Positions 1 through 9,325 of a stretch of DNA of 64,000 nt are shown in pieces. The notes beneath the pieces were generated by a model. It made no database searches. It was not told the DNA's origin and saw nothing but the letters and a program-made list of their open reading frames with translations. The DNA is from Granulicella sp. GTDB taxonomy: Bacteria > Acidobacteriota > Terriglobia > Terriglobales > Acidobacteriaceae. Where the stretch lies: assembly GCA_025408425.1 (NCBI GenBank), contig JANXYX010000001.1, forward strand, positions 186,001 through 250,000. Reading direction: 5' to 3'. Positions within the stretch are counted from its first letter, which is position 1. Each line of letters opens with the position of its first letter. A program made the translations under genes and the position numbers.

Positions 1-1227
1 CCGCCGCCAACCCGCACCCTCATCCGTGCCGGTCACCTCCTCGACGTCAAAACTGGCGCAGAGCCCGCCGCCCAGACCATCATCGTCACCGGCGACCGCA
101 TCACGGCCATCGCTGCCACCGCATCCACGCCCGCGCAGTCCGGCGATAAAGAGATCGATCTCTCTCGTTACACTGTCATGCCCGGCCTCATCGACGTCCA
201 CACCCACCTCACCGGCGCCAACAACTTCGATCCTCTCTTCGAACTCACCATGACCCCCGCGAAAGAGGCCATCATCGGCGTCGAAAACGCCAAAGTCACC
301 ATAGAGGCCGGCTTCACCTCCGTTCGCAACGTAGGCGCCGGCGACTACACCGACGTAGCCCTCCGCGACGAGATCGACGCCGGCAACATCCCCGGCCCGC
401 ACATGCAGGTCTCCGGCCCGCCCCTCGGCATCACCGGCGGCCACTGCGACGAGAACCTCCTCCCCGCCCAATACCACCTCACTGCAGACGGTGTAGCCGA
501 CGGCATTGCCGCCGTCCAGCAGAAGGTCCGTCAGAACATCAAATACGGTGCCGACCTTATCAAGATCTGCGCCACCGGCGGCGTCCTCTCCAAAGGTGAC
601 GACCCACAGGCCAGCCAGTACACCCGCGAAGAGATGCAGGCCATAGTCGCCGACGCCCACCGCCTCGGCCGCAAGGTAGCCGCCCATGCCCATGGAGCGC
701 AGGGCATCCTCTGGGCCACTGAAGCAGGCGTCGACTCCATCGAGCACGGCTCCTACCTCAACGACGAAGGCATCGCCGCCATGAAGCAGCACGGCACTTA
801 CCTCGTCCCCACCGCCTACCTCATCGACTGGATGCAGCAGTACGGCAAACTCCCCGCCATATACCAGCAGAAGATGAAGGACGTCAGCGCCGTCGAAAAG
901 CAGAACGCCATCAAGGCCATCAAGGCTGGAGTCAAAGTAGCCCTCGGAACCGACGCTGCTGTCTATCCCCACGGCCTCAACGCCCACGAGGTCGATGTCT
1001 ACGTCAACCAGTTCGGCATGTCTCCCCTTGCAGCAATCCAGGCCGGCACCGTCAACGCCGCCGACCTTATGGGCTGGACCGCCCGCACCGGTAGCCTCGA
1101 AAATGGAAAATGGGCTGACATCATCGCCATCGACGGCGATCCCCTCAAAGACGTCAAGCTTCTCCAGCACATCCCCTTCGTCATGAAGTCCGGCGTTGTC
1201 TACAAAGACGAGTCCCACAAGCAATAG
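1..1227 (+). CDS. Amidohydrolase family protein (metal-dependent peptidase/imidazolonepropionase type), 5' end cut by window
   Basis: The reading frame is open from the first base, so the true start lies outside the window; the ATG at 178 is internal to the fold. The visible protein carries the amidohydrolase metal signature: GLIDVHTH (first HxH), a likely carbamylated lysine in LIKICATGG, histidines in AAHAHG and SIEHG, and the aspartate in LGTDAA. It ends with the usual C-terminal beta-sandwich segment (GSLENGKWADIIAIDGDP). Members of this branch hydrolyse Xaa-Pro or Xaa-Arg dipeptides or cyclic amides, and many acidobacterial copies are secreted. The substrate cannot be told from sequence, and a signal peptide, if present, would be upstream of the window. 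The next gene starts 46 bases after the stop, so the two may be co-transcribed. Confidence 0.9.
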   Translation, partial: PPPTRTLIRAGHLLDVKTGAEPAAQTIIVTGDRITAIAATASTPAQSGDKEIDLSRYTVMPGLIDVHTHLTGANNFDPLFELTMTPAKEAIIGVENAKVTIEAGFTSVRNVGAGDYTDVALRDEIDAGNIPGPHMQVSGPPLGITGGHCDENLLPAQYHLTADGVADGIAAVQQKVRQNIKYGADLIKICATGGVLSKGDDPQASQYTREEMQAIVADAHRLGRKVAAHAHGAQGILWATEAGVDSIEHGSYLNDEGIAAMKQHGTYLVPTAYLIDWMQQYGKLPAIYQQKMKDVSAVEKQNAIKAIKAGVKVALGTDAAVYPHGLNAHEVDVYVNQFGMSPLAAIQAGTVNAADLMGWTARTGSLENGKWADIIAIDGDPLKDVKLLQHIPFVMKSGVVYKDESHKQ

Positions 1228-1273
1228 CCCCGCCAGCAGCAATCGGAAAGGACCCACCGCGCACCGCGCCGCC

Positions 1274-1990
1274 ATGAAAGCAACCGCAATCGAGTTCCGC
1301 CTTCGCTTCCTCATCCATGCCGTTGTCTACACGGTGGGCTTCATCGCGCCCTGGAACTACGCGCTCCACCTTGACACCATCAGCACCTGGCAGTTGCTCG
1401 CGGCGTGGTCCTTCCGTTACGCACACTTCAGCTTCAGTGCTGCCACTGTCGCCTTCCTTATCCTTGGAATCCTCTTTGCGCTCATCGCAGCCTCACTCCG
1501 CACCTGGGGTTCCGCCTATCTCGGAGCGGCTGTTGTGCAGGACGTCAGCATGCATGGCGATCAGGTCGTCGCCGCCGGTCCTTACCGCTACGTGCGAAAC
1601 CCTCTCTATCTGGGCACGTTCATCCACACCTTTGCCCTTGCGCTCCTCATGCCACCCACCGGAGCCCTCTTCTCCATTCTGGCCCTCGGCATCTTCCAAC
1701 TCCGCCTCATCGCCGCGGAAGAGGCCTTCCTTGCCAACAAGCTCGGCGAACCATACCTTGCCTATCTGGACCGCGTCCCCAGCCTCCTGCCCGCTCTCAC
1801 GCCTCGCGTAGCAGCATCACCAGTTCACCCAGCATGGCTCACCGCCATACTCGGCGAAATCTACATGTGGGGAGTAGCCGCCTCCTTCATCATCACCGGA
1901 GGCCGCTACAACGCGCGCCTCGTCACCCAGGGCATCATCGTCGCACTGGGGGTCTCTCTCGTGGCCCGAGCCTTCCTGCCAAAAAAATAA
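1274..1990 (+). CDS. Isoprenylcysteine carboxyl methyltransferase (ICMT/PEMT)-like membrane protein
   Basis: A 238-residue integral membrane protein with about five or six hydrophobic segments. The signature of the ICMT/phospholipid methyltransferase group is present: GPYRYVRNPLYLG followed by a hydrophobic helix and then RLIAAEEAFLANKLGEPYLAY, the E-E-x-L/F and Y-x-x-Y region that binds S-adenosylmethionine. I chose the ATG at 1274 because the frame upstream overlaps the preceding gene and is not protein-like. The substrate (a lipid or small molecule rather than a prenylated protein) is unknown. Its stop codon lies in the A-run that serves as the T-tract of the terminator of the convergent HU gene. 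Confidence 0.82.
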   Translation: MKATAIEFRLRFLIHAVVYTVGFIAPWNYALHLDTISTWQLLAAWSFRYAHFSFSAATVAFLILGILFALIAASLRTWGSAYLGAAVVQDVSMHGDQVVAAGPYRYVRNPLYLGTFIHTFALALLMPPTGALFSILALGIFQLRLIAAEEAFLANKLGEPYLAYLDRVPSLLPALTPRVAASPVHPAWLTAILGEIYMWGVAASFIITGGRYNARLVTQGIIVALGVSLVARAFLPKK

Positions 1991-2026
1991 CCCGTCATAC
2001 CCCGGCAATCACCTGGGCATAACGGG
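1991..2026 (-). terminator. Rho-independent terminator of the HU gene
   Basis: Read on the minus strand, the 12-base arms pair completely if two G-U pairs are allowed, and the stem is followed by a T-rich run (ttattttttt) lying in 1981-1990. On the plus strand the same arms contain A-C mismatches, so the element is oriented for the HU gene. The T-run overlaps the last codons and stop of the convergent methyltransferase gene. Confidence 0.75.
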
Positions 2027-2129
2027 CTTCTGTTCTCAGCGTCCCTCATTCGAAGGACGCAGCGTTCAGGGGAGGGAATCTTCTACGCAGCAATCAACGC
2101 AAGACGCAGCGTCGATTGCCGCGCCAGAA

Positions 2130-2426
2130 CTACTTCTTTACTGGTGCAATCGTGTCCTTTGCAACCTTGGCCACGCGGAACTTGACCACGGTCTTGGCCT
2201 TGATCTTGATCGTCTCACCGGTCTGGGGATTGCGGCCAAGACGCGCCTTGCGCTCTGCCTTCACCAGCTTGCCGATGCCAGGAATGGTGAACTCGCCATT
2301 CTTCTTGGTCTCTTTCACTGCGGTCTCTGCCAGCAGTTCCAGAAAAGCCGCGGTCTGCTTGTTCGTGAGCTCCAGCTTCTCTGCCAGATGACGCACAAGC
2401 GCTGTCTTTGTCATTCCCTTTGCCAT
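2130..2426 (-). CDS. HU family DNA-binding protein
   Basis: A 98-residue basic protein of the HU/IHF family, which bends and compacts DNA in the nucleoid. It has the N-terminal helix pair (KTALVRHLAEKLELTNKQTAAFLELLAETA), the GIGKL turn and the beta-arm signature GRNPQTGETIKI, followed by a lysine-rich C-terminus. Its length fits the family (90-100 residues). A Shine-Dalgarno GGAG sits 8 bases before the ATG at 2426. It stands alone with its own terminator, as is common for HU. HU or IHF subunit identity cannot be separated from sequence alone. Confidence 0.95.
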   Translation of the reverse strand: MAKGMTKTALVRHLAEKLELTNKQTAAFLELLAETAVKETKKNGEFTIPGIGKLVKAERKARLGRNPQTGETIKIKAKTVVKFRVAKVAKDTIAPVKK

Positions 2427-2742
2427 TGTGTTTCTCCTTCATTTCTTCAAAAAATTGTGTTTCGAGTGGCCCACCTCCCCGCAAGAATATCTATACGAAA
2501 TCCCCAATGTTCATGCGGGTGCGGAGAACTGTACCGCCATTCACCTTCGGCTTTTCTAAATCCTTTGTCAATGGCATTTCATCGGTTTCCACAGGTTTTT
2601 TTAGGTTTTTACCTGTTTTGTACGGTTTTTGGCACATTTTCCGTAAAAATACCGCAAAAATAGCCCATTTGTTACCTTCCACACACCAGCATCGCATCAG
2701 TCCACCCACTCTACGCCCATCCCGGGAACCGCGCTTCAAGCC
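2427..2742. other. Intergenic region upstream of the HU gene
   Basis: No credible gene. It is A/T-rich between about 2560 and 2680 compared with its surroundings, which fits a promoter region for the minus-strand HU gene. A TTGACA hexamer occurs on the minus strand at about 2560-2565, but I see no convincing -10 box at the right distance. Confidence 0.5.
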
Positions 2743-3435
2743 CTAAAACATGGGTTGTTTCGGCTTGCCCAGCAAAGGAGTATTCAGCAGCTTCACCACC
2801 GGAGCAGCCAGCCGGAACCGTTCCACAATCTCCTTCACCAGCGTCGGCTTGGTCGCTACCTCTACCGGTAGAGTTGCCGCCACGCCCCACTGCCTGCACA
2901 GCAGCAGATCCATCGCCGGATCATCCGCCGCAAACCCCTTGGGAGGCCGCATCAGCCGCTGCCCATCAAACTCGCTCAGCTTCGCCTTCAGCTTCTTTCC
3001 CGCCAGCAGCCCGCGCAACTCAGCATGATGCTCCACCAGGTATCGCCGAATCGCCAGCAACTGCTCCCGCTCCGGCATATACACCCCCGCCGCAATCGTC
3101 ACCTCGGTCCCGCTCACGTGGAAGTAGTACCCACCCCCCGAAGTCTTCTCCAACCCCTCCCGCGCCCACCATGCCGCCACCTGTGTCTTGTAAGGGCTCT
3201 TATCGCTGCTAAACCGTATATCCCGATAGATACGCATCATCGCCTTCTGCGGAGGCCGCACATTCTCCGGCGCAAACTCCACCATCGCATCATTCACCTC
3301 TGCGATCACCGCCAGCATCGGCCCCTTCAGCTCTTTCTCATACACACTCTTCCGCGCATCGAACCACTCGCGATCATTGTTCCGCTTCAACCCCCGCAGA
3401 AACTTCAAACCCTCATTCGAAAAGTGCGTCGCCAT
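2743..3435 (-). CDS. DUF2461 (TIGR02453) family protein
   Basis: A 230-residue soluble protein matching the DUF2461 family over its full length. Recognisable segments are the N-terminal FLRGLKRNNDREWFDARKSVYE, the middle MMRIYRDIRFSSDKSPYKTQ and the GGYYFHVSG core. The family is widespread and of unknown biochemical function, so I give none. The start at 3435 gives the standard N-terminus (MATHFSNEGLKFL). It is transcribed divergently from the SPFH gene 72 bases away. Confidence 0.9.
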   Translation of the reverse strand: MATHFSNEGLKFLRGLKRNNDREWFDARKSVYEKELKGPMLAVIAEVNDAMVEFAPENVRPPQKAMMRIYRDIRFSSDKSPYKTQVAAWWAREGLEKTSGGGYYFHVSGTEVTIAAGVYMPEREQLLAIRRYLVEHHAELRGLLAGKKLKAKLSEFDGQRLMRPPKGFAADDPAMDLLLCRQWGVAATLPVEVATKPTLVKEIVERFRLAAPVVKLLNTPLLGKPKQPMF

Positions 3436-3507
3436 GCCTCAATCCTAAATCCGTCGTTCATCTGAAAACTCCCTCATGTATCCTCGCTGCAAAGGACGCG
3501 CACACCT

Positions 3508-4455
3508 ATGGATCCCTTGAATACCTTCCTGCTCATCGTCGTCGTCGTCATGGGAATCGTGGTCCTCGTCACCATCCTCAAAACCCTTTACACCGTCCGC
3601 ACCTACACCGCTGGCGTAGTCGAGCGATTCGGCAAGTTCAACCGCATCGAGCGCCCCGGCCTCCACGTCCTCATCCCCTTCGCCGAGAGCGTCTACATCG
3701 TCGATCTCCAGGTCAAGCAGGTCCAGATCGCCGTCGAGACCAAGACCCACGACAACGTCTTCGTCCAGATCCCCGTCTCCGTCCAGTACCAGGTCCTCGA
3801 CGACAAGATCTACGACGCCTTCTACAAGCTCTCCGCCCCGCAAAAGCAGATCGAGTCCTTCGTCTTCAGCTCCATCCTCGGCCACGTCCCCAGGCTCTCC
3901 CTCGACGAGACCTTTGAGCAGCAATCCGGCATCTCCATCAACGTCAAAACCGAGCTCGACTCCATCATGTCCGGCTTCGGCTTTAACATCCTCACCGCTC
4001 TCGTCACGGACATCATCCCCGACGTCAAAGTCAAAACTGCGATGAACGACATCAACGCCGCCCAGCGCGCTCAAGTCGCAGCTCAGGCCCGCGGCGAAGC
4101 CGAAAAAATACTCAAGGTCAAACAAGCTGAGGCCGAAGCAGAATCCAAAGCCCTCCAGGGCAAAGGCATCGCCGCAGAGCGTCAGGCCATCATCGACGGC
4201 CTCCGCTCCTCCATCGAGCACTTCCGCGAGTCCGTCCCCGGAGCCACCGCCGAAGACGTCATGGCCCTCGTCCTCGTCACCCAGTACTTCGACACCCTCA
4301 AAGAAATCGGCACCCGCTCCGGCTCCAACACCCTCTTCCTCCCCAGCAACCCCGGCGCCGCCAACGACTTTATGACCCAGATCCTCGCAGGACTTCGCGG
4401 CAGTACCCACGCCAGCGCCACACCGCTGCCATCCCTACCCAACTCATCGTCGTAG
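3508..4455 (+). CDS. SPFH/Band 7 domain membrane protein (stomatin/HflK-like)
   Basis: A 315-residue protein with one N-terminal transmembrane helix (about residues 4-25), an SPFH domain (about 28-200, beginning VRTYTAGVVERFGKFNRIERPGL) and an alanine/glutamate-rich coiled coil (about 180-235). This is the layout of stomatin/prohibitin-type scaffold proteins that oligomerise at the membrane and often accompany proteases. The usual partner gene nfeD is not adjacent, so no specific role is assigned. The ATG at 3508 has little Shine-Dalgarno support but gives the expected N-terminal anchor. Confidence 0.9.
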   Translation: MDPLNTFLLIVVVVMGIVVLVTILKTLYTVRTYTAGVVERFGKFNRIERPGLHVLIPFAESVYIVDLQVKQVQIAVETKTHDNVFVQIPVSVQYQVLDDKIYDAFYKLSAPQKQIESFVFSSILGHVPRLSLDETFEQQSGISINVKTELDSIMSGFGFNILTALVTDIIPDVKVKTAMNDINAAQRAQVAAQARGEAEKILKVKQAEAEAESKALQGKGIAAERQAIIDGLRSSIEHFRESVPGATAEDVMALVLVTQYFDTLKEIGTRSGSNTLFLPSNPGAANDFMTQILAGLRGSTHASATPLPSLPNSSS

Positions 4456-4498
4456 TCGCGTGCTTCTGTCAGACAACCCAGCTCAAGAGACTTCCAGG

Positions 4499-5347
4499 CT
4501 AGTTACATCGTTGATCTTTTTGTCCATTCGCATGGAAAACTAAACAGTAATCAAAAGAAAGATCTTGTAAGCCGCCTCTCCCGATTCCCTGGGGCCATCC
4601 TCTGGGGACGATCTCTTTTACAAACGTTCCATTCCTATCCCATACTTCCAGCTCACCATTACCCAGCCAGCCTGTCGTATAAAACTGGACTCCATCGAAC
4701 GTAATGCCGGTGGGAGTAGAAGCACTCTGATTGTTGATAAGACGTGACGGATCGATGAAGCTATCAGTCACTAAATTTCCGGATAGGTCGTATAAGTCGT
4801 ACGGTCCCCGCCGAAAACCGCGACTGGAGATGAGGTAGCCGACACCACCTCTCTCGAAGTACTCCAGTCCAACGCAGGGGCCCACACACCTTGACAGCGT
4901 TATCGTTGCTAGCAAACTGCCTGTACTCGAATACCGATAGACATTGTTGGATCCGCTACCGTCGGCGAAATAGAAGTCCTTGCCGTCGTACGCGATTCCC
5001 GCGATTCCGACGGGGATGCTGAACAAAAATCCGTTGTCTGTGCGAGTGCGAAGGTTATACGAGTAGACGAATGAGGGAACACCCGGAGGAGTATAGAACT
5101 GGTTGCAAAGCACGACACAGCTCTGCAGAACTGTCGTGTAGTACAGCGTGTCCCCCACAACAGCAACCCCGCGTCCGCTGTATCCGCTCAGGTTCGTAAA
5201 GACGTCCGTAATTTGTCCATTGACCGCGTCAATCTGGACGATATAGGGAGGCCCAAATCCCCCGGAAATCGCATAGATCAATCTATCTTTGGCGTAGCTG
5301 ATACCGCATACACCCAGCAGGCAACACAGAATAATGAGTCGTCGCAT
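4499..5347 (-). CDS. Secreted protein of unknown function, beta-propeller-like
   Basis: 282 residues with a Sec signal peptide (MRRLIILCCLLGVCGISYA, cleavage expected before KDRL). The mature part is rich in short strands and repeats of the form GIAYDGKDFYFADGSGSNNVYRY and GITFDGVQFYTTGWLGNGELEVWD, resembling NHL/SMP30-type propeller blades. I chose the ATG at 5347, not an in-frame one 21 bases upstream, because GGAG lies 5 bases before it and the signal peptide then starts correctly. No enzymatic motif is visible. The codon pattern is less C-ending than its neighbours. Confidence 0.7.
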   Translation of the reverse strand: MRRLIILCCLLGVCGISYAKDRLIYAISGGFGPPYIVQIDAVNGQITDVFTNLSGYSGRGVAVVGDTLYYTTVLQSCVVLCNQFYTPPGVPSFVYSYNLRTRTDNGFLFSIPVGIAGIAYDGKDFYFADGSGSNNVYRYSSTGSLLATITLSRCVGPCVGLEYFERGGVGYLISSRGFRRGPYDLYDLSGNLVTDSFIDPSRLINNQSASTPTGITFDGVQFYTTGWLGNGELEVWDRNGTFVKEIVPRGWPQGIGRGGLQDLSFDYCLVFHANGQKDQRCN

Positions 5348-5609
5348 GGCTTCTCCCTCAAGGGTCAAAATTGGGAATGCGTGGCCCGCTTACGTGTCTC
5401 AATGTTGATCTTTACCTTTCGCATCCCGAAATTAGCTCAGTAAGATGCTTCAATCCCCTCACACAGAGGCCTGAACGGACCTCGATCCCCAGAAGGATAG
5501 GAGAAAGTGGGGGAACTTTGTTCAGCCCCATACGTGAGAGAGCCTGAATCTCTGCAAATTCCAAGACACCAACCACAAACTCTGCTACCTTCTCCGCGGA
5601 GGTAAAACC

Positions 5610-6173
5610 ATGCATCGTCGCTCCTTCTTGTCCCTCGCCGCTAGCACTGTCTCTGCCGCCGCTCTAGGACAGTCGTCCGCATCCGCGTCCACCCCGGCCT
5701 CTCAGGAACCCTCATCCCCCGTGCCTGCCCACCCAGTCCCCGACCATCAGGACCGCACCGGCGACTTGCACCACATGCCCTACAGCACGCTCGCCTTCAA
5801 AGTCCTCACCCAGGACACCCAGGTAGCCCTCTTCACCATCGAACACACCCACCACAGGAAAGCCGGTCCTCCCCGTCACGTCCACCCCCATCAGGACGAG
5901 TGGTTCTACGTCCTCGAAGGCGAGTTCATCGCGGAGATCGGCGACCAGCGCGTCACCCTCCACCCCGGCGACTCCGTCCTCGGCCCACGTGGCGTACCCC
6001 ACGCCTTCGCCTGCGTCAGCGACGGAACTGGAAGACTCCTCATCACCTTCACCCCCGCAGGCAAGATGGAGGCATTCTTCAACCACGTCTCCCAGACCAA
6101 CGCTCCCCTTCAGGACGCAGCCCTCTTCAGCCAGTACGACATGGAACTCCTCGGCCCCCCGCTCAAGGTCTAA
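5610..6173 (+). CDS. Cupin domain protein with Tat-like signal peptide
   Basis: 187 residues. The N-terminus MHRRSFLSLAASTVSAAALG has the twin arginine and hydrophobic stretch of a Tat signal, so a folded metal-bound protein may be exported. The central part is one cupin barrel: motif 1 at GPPRHVHPHQDEWFYVLEGEF (histidines and glutamate for a metal) and motif 2 at PGDSVLGPRGVPHAF. A strong GGAGGT lies 8 bases before the ATG. The substrate is unknown; similar proteins are called quercetin 2,3-dioxygenase-like, but sequence alone does not support that activity. Confidence 0.85.
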   Translation: MHRRSFLSLAASTVSAAALGQSSASASTPASQEPSSPVPAHPVPDHQDRTGDLHHMPYSTLAFKVLTQDTQVALFTIEHTHHRKAGPPRHVHPHQDEWFYVLEGEFIAEIGDQRVTLHPGDSVLGPRGVPHAFACVSDGTGRLLITFTPAGKMEAFFNHVSQTNAPLQDAALFSQYDMELLGPPLKV

Positions 6174-6390
6174 CCGATGTCAGACTATAGCTTGGCCAAA
6201 CTCGCACTCTGCGAATGCCTCAACCTCACCCCTTCGGCCGGATATCCATCCCAAGGCTCTTTTCCATCCGCTCATACCAGGTATCATCGTCGGCGGCGAT
6301 AACCGTTTTCGTCTGGCATCACACTCTACCGCCCAACAACTCAGTTGAACCGAGTCAGCAAAATTGACAGGCACAATATAACCTCATCCC

Positions 6391-7773
6391 ATGGGCTCAG
6401 ACACCCATCTCGATCAAGACACTATCGTCGCCATCTCCACCCCGCCCGGCCGCGGCGGCATTGGCATCGTTCGCCTCTCCGGCCCCGCCGCCCGCTCCAT
6501 CGCTGAACCCTTCCTCCTCCTCCGCCACCCTCTCGCCCCCGCGCAAGCCCGCTTCGCCGAAATCCTTGACGCCGAAACTCAACGACCGCTCGACGAAGCA
6601 GTCATCACCTTCTTCGCCGCCCCGCACTCCTACACCACCGAAGACGTCGTCGAAATCGCCGCCCACGGCTCCCCAGTCCTCCTCGACTACCTTCTCCGCC
6701 AGTGCCTCGCCGCCGGTGCCCGCCTCGCCGAACCCGGCGAATTCACCCAGCGCGCCTTCCTCGCCGGACGCCTCGATCTCACTCAGGCCGAAGCCGTCCA
6801 CGACCTCATCGAGTCGCAAACCCTCCATCAGGCTCGCATCGCCGCTCAGCAGCTAGGCGGCTCCATCTCCCGCCTCATCAGCCCCATCAAGCAGCAACTC
6901 ATCGCCCTCATCGCCGCCCTTGAGGCAGGTATCGACTTCGCCGAAGACGACATCGACGTCCTCCCCACCACTGCTATCACCGCCCAGATCGCCGCAGTCC
7001 AGGCCCCGCTCCACGCGTTGGAGCAAACCTTCACCTACGGCCGCATCGTCCACGACGGCTTCACCCTCGCCATCGTCGGACGCCCCAACGCCGGAAAATC
7101 CTCCCTCTTCAACTGCCTCGTCCAGCGCGACCGCGCCATCGTCACCGCAACTCCTGGAACCACCCGCGACCTCGTCACCGAGCAAGTTGCCATTGACGGC
7201 ATCCCCATCCACCTCATCGACACCGCCGGCATCCGCACCTCAGCCGACCAGCCAGCCGACGAGGCAGAATCCATCGGCATCGCCAAGTCCCGCGAAGCCA
7301 TCGCCGACGCCGATGTCATCCTCCTCGTCATCGACACCACCCGCCCCCCCACCGCAGAAGACTCCAACCTCCTCCACACCCTCGCCGGCCGGCCCGTAAT
7401 TCTCGTCCACAACAAATCCGACCTGCTCCCTATCCAGCCTCTGCCAGAACCCCAAACCCCGCAGCCAATTCCCACCTCTGCCCTTACCGGCAGCGGCATC
7501 CCCCAACTCCGCCAGGCCATCCTGGCGCAAGTCACCACCGGCGCTCCTAACACCGAGACAGCCCTGCTCACCAACCTCCGCCAGCAGCAATCCGTATCTG
7601 CTGCCCTCGCCGCTCTCGCCCGTGCCTTCAACGCAGCAGACGCATCAATCCCCCACGAGATGCTCCTGCTCGACCTCTACGAAGCCCTGCAAGCGCTCGA
7701 CACCCTCACCGGCGCCACCACCAGCGATGACATCCTGCACCTCATATTCAGTAAATTCTGCATCGGCAAATAA
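6391..7773 (+). CDS. mnmE: tRNA uridine-5-carboxymethylaminomethyl modification GTPase MnmE
   Basis: 460 residues, the full family length. Domain order: N-terminal tetrahydrofolate-binding domain (about 1-120, starting DTIVAISTPPGRGGIGIVRLSG), helical domain, and an inserted Ras-like G domain with G1 GRPNAGKSS (230-238), G3 DTAG (277-280) and NKSD. The family's C-terminal cysteine motif is intact as CIGK at the last four residues. MnmE works with MnmG to modify U34 of several tRNAs. mnmG is not in the window. Base usage is extremely C-ending, as in the other plus-strand genes of this end. Confidence 0.97.
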   Translation: MGSDTHLDQDTIVAISTPPGRGGIGIVRLSGPAARSIAEPFLLLRHPLAPAQARFAEILDAETQRPLDEAVITFFAAPHSYTTEDVVEIAAHGSPVLLDYLLRQCLAAGARLAEPGEFTQRAFLAGRLDLTQAEAVHDLIESQTLHQARIAAQQLGGSISRLISPIKQQLIALIAALEAGIDFAEDDIDVLPTTAITAQIAAVQAPLHALEQTFTYGRIVHDGFTLAIVGRPNAGKSSLFNCLVQRDRAIVTATPGTTRDLVTEQVAIDGIPIHLIDTAGIRTSADQPADEAESIGIAKSREAIADADVILLVIDTTRPPTAEDSNLLHTLAGRPVILVHNKSDLLPIQPLPEPQTPQPIPTSALTGSGIPQLRQAILAQVTTGAPNTETALLTNLRQQQSVSAALAALARAFNAADASIPHEMLLLDLYEALQALDTLTGATTSDDILHLIFSKFCIGK

Positions 7774-7852
7774 GTGACGTTGGGAGTATCTCGGAGAAGA
7801 CTCTGCACCACACAAATCCTTTGAATGGAATAAGCTGTTTTGTCTCGCAATT

Positions 7853-7920
7853 CAGGCGCAAGCCTGTTCGCAAGTTTTCCAGTAGATGTTGATTTGAAGC
7901 GACCAAAGCCTTCAGGCTTT
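7853..7920. repeat. Two small inverted repeats in the mnmE-MFS intergenic region
   Basis: CAGGC/GCCTG at 7853-7857 and 7862-7866 and AAAGCC/GGCTTT at 7905-7910 and 7915-7920, within 228 bases without a gene. They resemble short repetitive extragenic palindromes, but only one copy is seen here. Confidence 0.3.
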
Positions 7921-8002
7921 CACAATGGAAGAGGCGCGCAATCGTCCAGAAAAGGCTGCGTAAGTTGCCTCCGCACTGCCTTAGCGAAAGGAAAAGCACT
8001 CG

Positions 8003-9253
8003 ATGAAGACGCAGATCAAAGTAAGACTCAGCGCAATGATGTTTCTGGAGTACTTCATCTGGGGAGCGTGGTATGTCACGCTCGGCACCTGGCTCGCCCA
8101 ATCGCTTCACTTCTCCGGCCAGCAGATCGGCCTCGCCGCCGGTGCCACCGCCATCGGAGCCATCCTCTCGCCCTTCTTCGTCGGCCTCGTCGCGGATCGT
8201 CTCTTCGCCACGCAGCGAGTCCTCGGCTTCCTGCACTGCGCTGGCGCTGTCATCCTCTTCATCGCCTCCCGCCAGATAGCGTTTCCAGCGTTCTACTCAC
8301 TTGTCCTGGTCTACTGTCTCTGCTTCATGCCGACGCTGGCCCTCACCAACTCCCTCGCCTTCCGCCAGATGAAAGACCCCCAGACCGAGTTCGGCACCAT
8401 CCGCGTCCTTGGTACTCTCGGTTGGATCATCGCCGGTCTCTTCATCGGCTCCATGAAGCTCGAAGCCACCGCAGTCCCCATGCAACTCGCCGCAGCCTGC
8501 TCCTTGCTGATGGGCCTCTACTCGTTCACCCTGCCGCACACACCACCCGTCACCCAGACCACCAGCCTCTCCATCCAATCCATCTTCCCAAAGGAAGCCG
8601 TATCGCTTCTGGGGGAACGCTCCATGGCGATCTTCGCCATCGCCTCCTTCCTCATCTGCATCCCGCTGCAGTTCTACTACGCCTTCACCAACCTCTTCCT
8701 CAATCAGGTCGGCGTCGTCAACGCAGCAGGCAAGATGACCGGCGGCCAGATGTCAGAGCTCTTCTGCATGCTCCTCATCCCGTGGTTCTTCCGCCGCCTT
8801 GGTGTGAAGTACATGCTCGTCGCTGGCATGCTCGCCTGGACTCTGCGCTACGTCTTCTTTGCCTGTGGCAATCCCGGCTCGCAGGTCTGGATGCTCTGGG
8901 CCGGAATCCTCCTGCACGGCATCTGCTACGACTTCTTCTTCGTCACCGGACAGATCTACATCGACCGCAAAGCCTCCGCCGGCCTTCGCTCAGCCGCTCA
9001 GGGCCTCATGACCTTCCTCACCTACGGAATCGGCATGTTCACCGGCTCCTGGCTCTCCGGTGCTGTGGTCCAGCACTACGCCATCGCCAACGACGCAGGC
9101 GCAGTCCTCTACCGCTGGCGTCCTATCTGGCTCTTCGCCGCTGGGGTGTCAGGCATCGTGCTGCTGCTCTTCACCTTCACCTTCTCAGATAAGTCACAAG
9201 TCGAAACCAGCATCTCCGAAGCCGAAAGAAGCCTCCCGGAGACACTGGCCTAG
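8003..9253 (+). CDS. MFS permease of the nucleoside:H+ symporter (NupG/XapB) family
   Basis: 416 residues with about 12 hydrophobic helices. The N-terminus (MMFLEYFIWGAWYVTLGTWLAQSL) and the FFVGLVADRLFATQRVLGFLH loop match the nucleoside:proton symporter branch of the major facilitator superfamily. Family members move nucleosides, but acidobacterial and Bacteroidota homologues are often found beside glycoside hydrolases, so a sugar substrate is possible here given the GH31 gene next door (inference). An AAAGGA precedes the ATG. It converges on the GH31 gene across a shared hairpin. Confidence 0.85.
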   Translation: MKTQIKVRLSAMMFLEYFIWGAWYVTLGTWLAQSLHFSGQQIGLAAGATAIGAILSPFFVGLVADRLFATQRVLGFLHCAGAVILFIASRQIAFPAFYSLVLVYCLCFMPTLALTNSLAFRQMKDPQTEFGTIRVLGTLGWIIAGLFIGSMKLEATAVPMQLAAACSLLMGLYSFTLPHTPPVTQTTSLSIQSIFPKEAVSLLGERSMAIFAIASFLICIPLQFYYAFTNLFLNQVGVVNAAGKMTGGQMSELFCMLLIPWFFRRLGVKYMLVAGMLAWTLRYVFFACGNPGSQVWMLWAGILLHGICYDFFFVTGQIYIDRKASAGLRSAAQGLMTFLTYGIGMFTGSWLSGAVVQHYAIANDAGAVLYRWRPIWLFAAGVSGIVLLLFTFTFSDKSQVETSISEAERSLPETLA

Positions 9254-9282
9254 CCTCTAGAATTCAGCCCTTAGACTCAGCC

Positions 9283-9317
9283 TCTGGAGTCCAGCCTTTT
9301 TGGGTCTGGACTCCAGA
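9283..9317. terminator. Bidirectional terminator-like hairpin between convergent genes
   Basis: Perfect 12-base inverted repeat (9283-9294 with 9306-9317) and an 11-base loop, lying between the stop of the MFS gene and the stop of the GH31 gene. The flanking T-tracts are weak; the T-run is inside the loop. Position and stem strength support a terminator role. Confidence 0.6.
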
Positions 9318-9325
9318 CCCGTACA

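Noticed and set aside
3445-4410. Long minus-strand open frame opposite the SPFH gene
   Set aside because: Its translation is Asp/Gly/Val-rich low complexity, the mirror of C-ending codons of the real gene; no start signal or family likeness.
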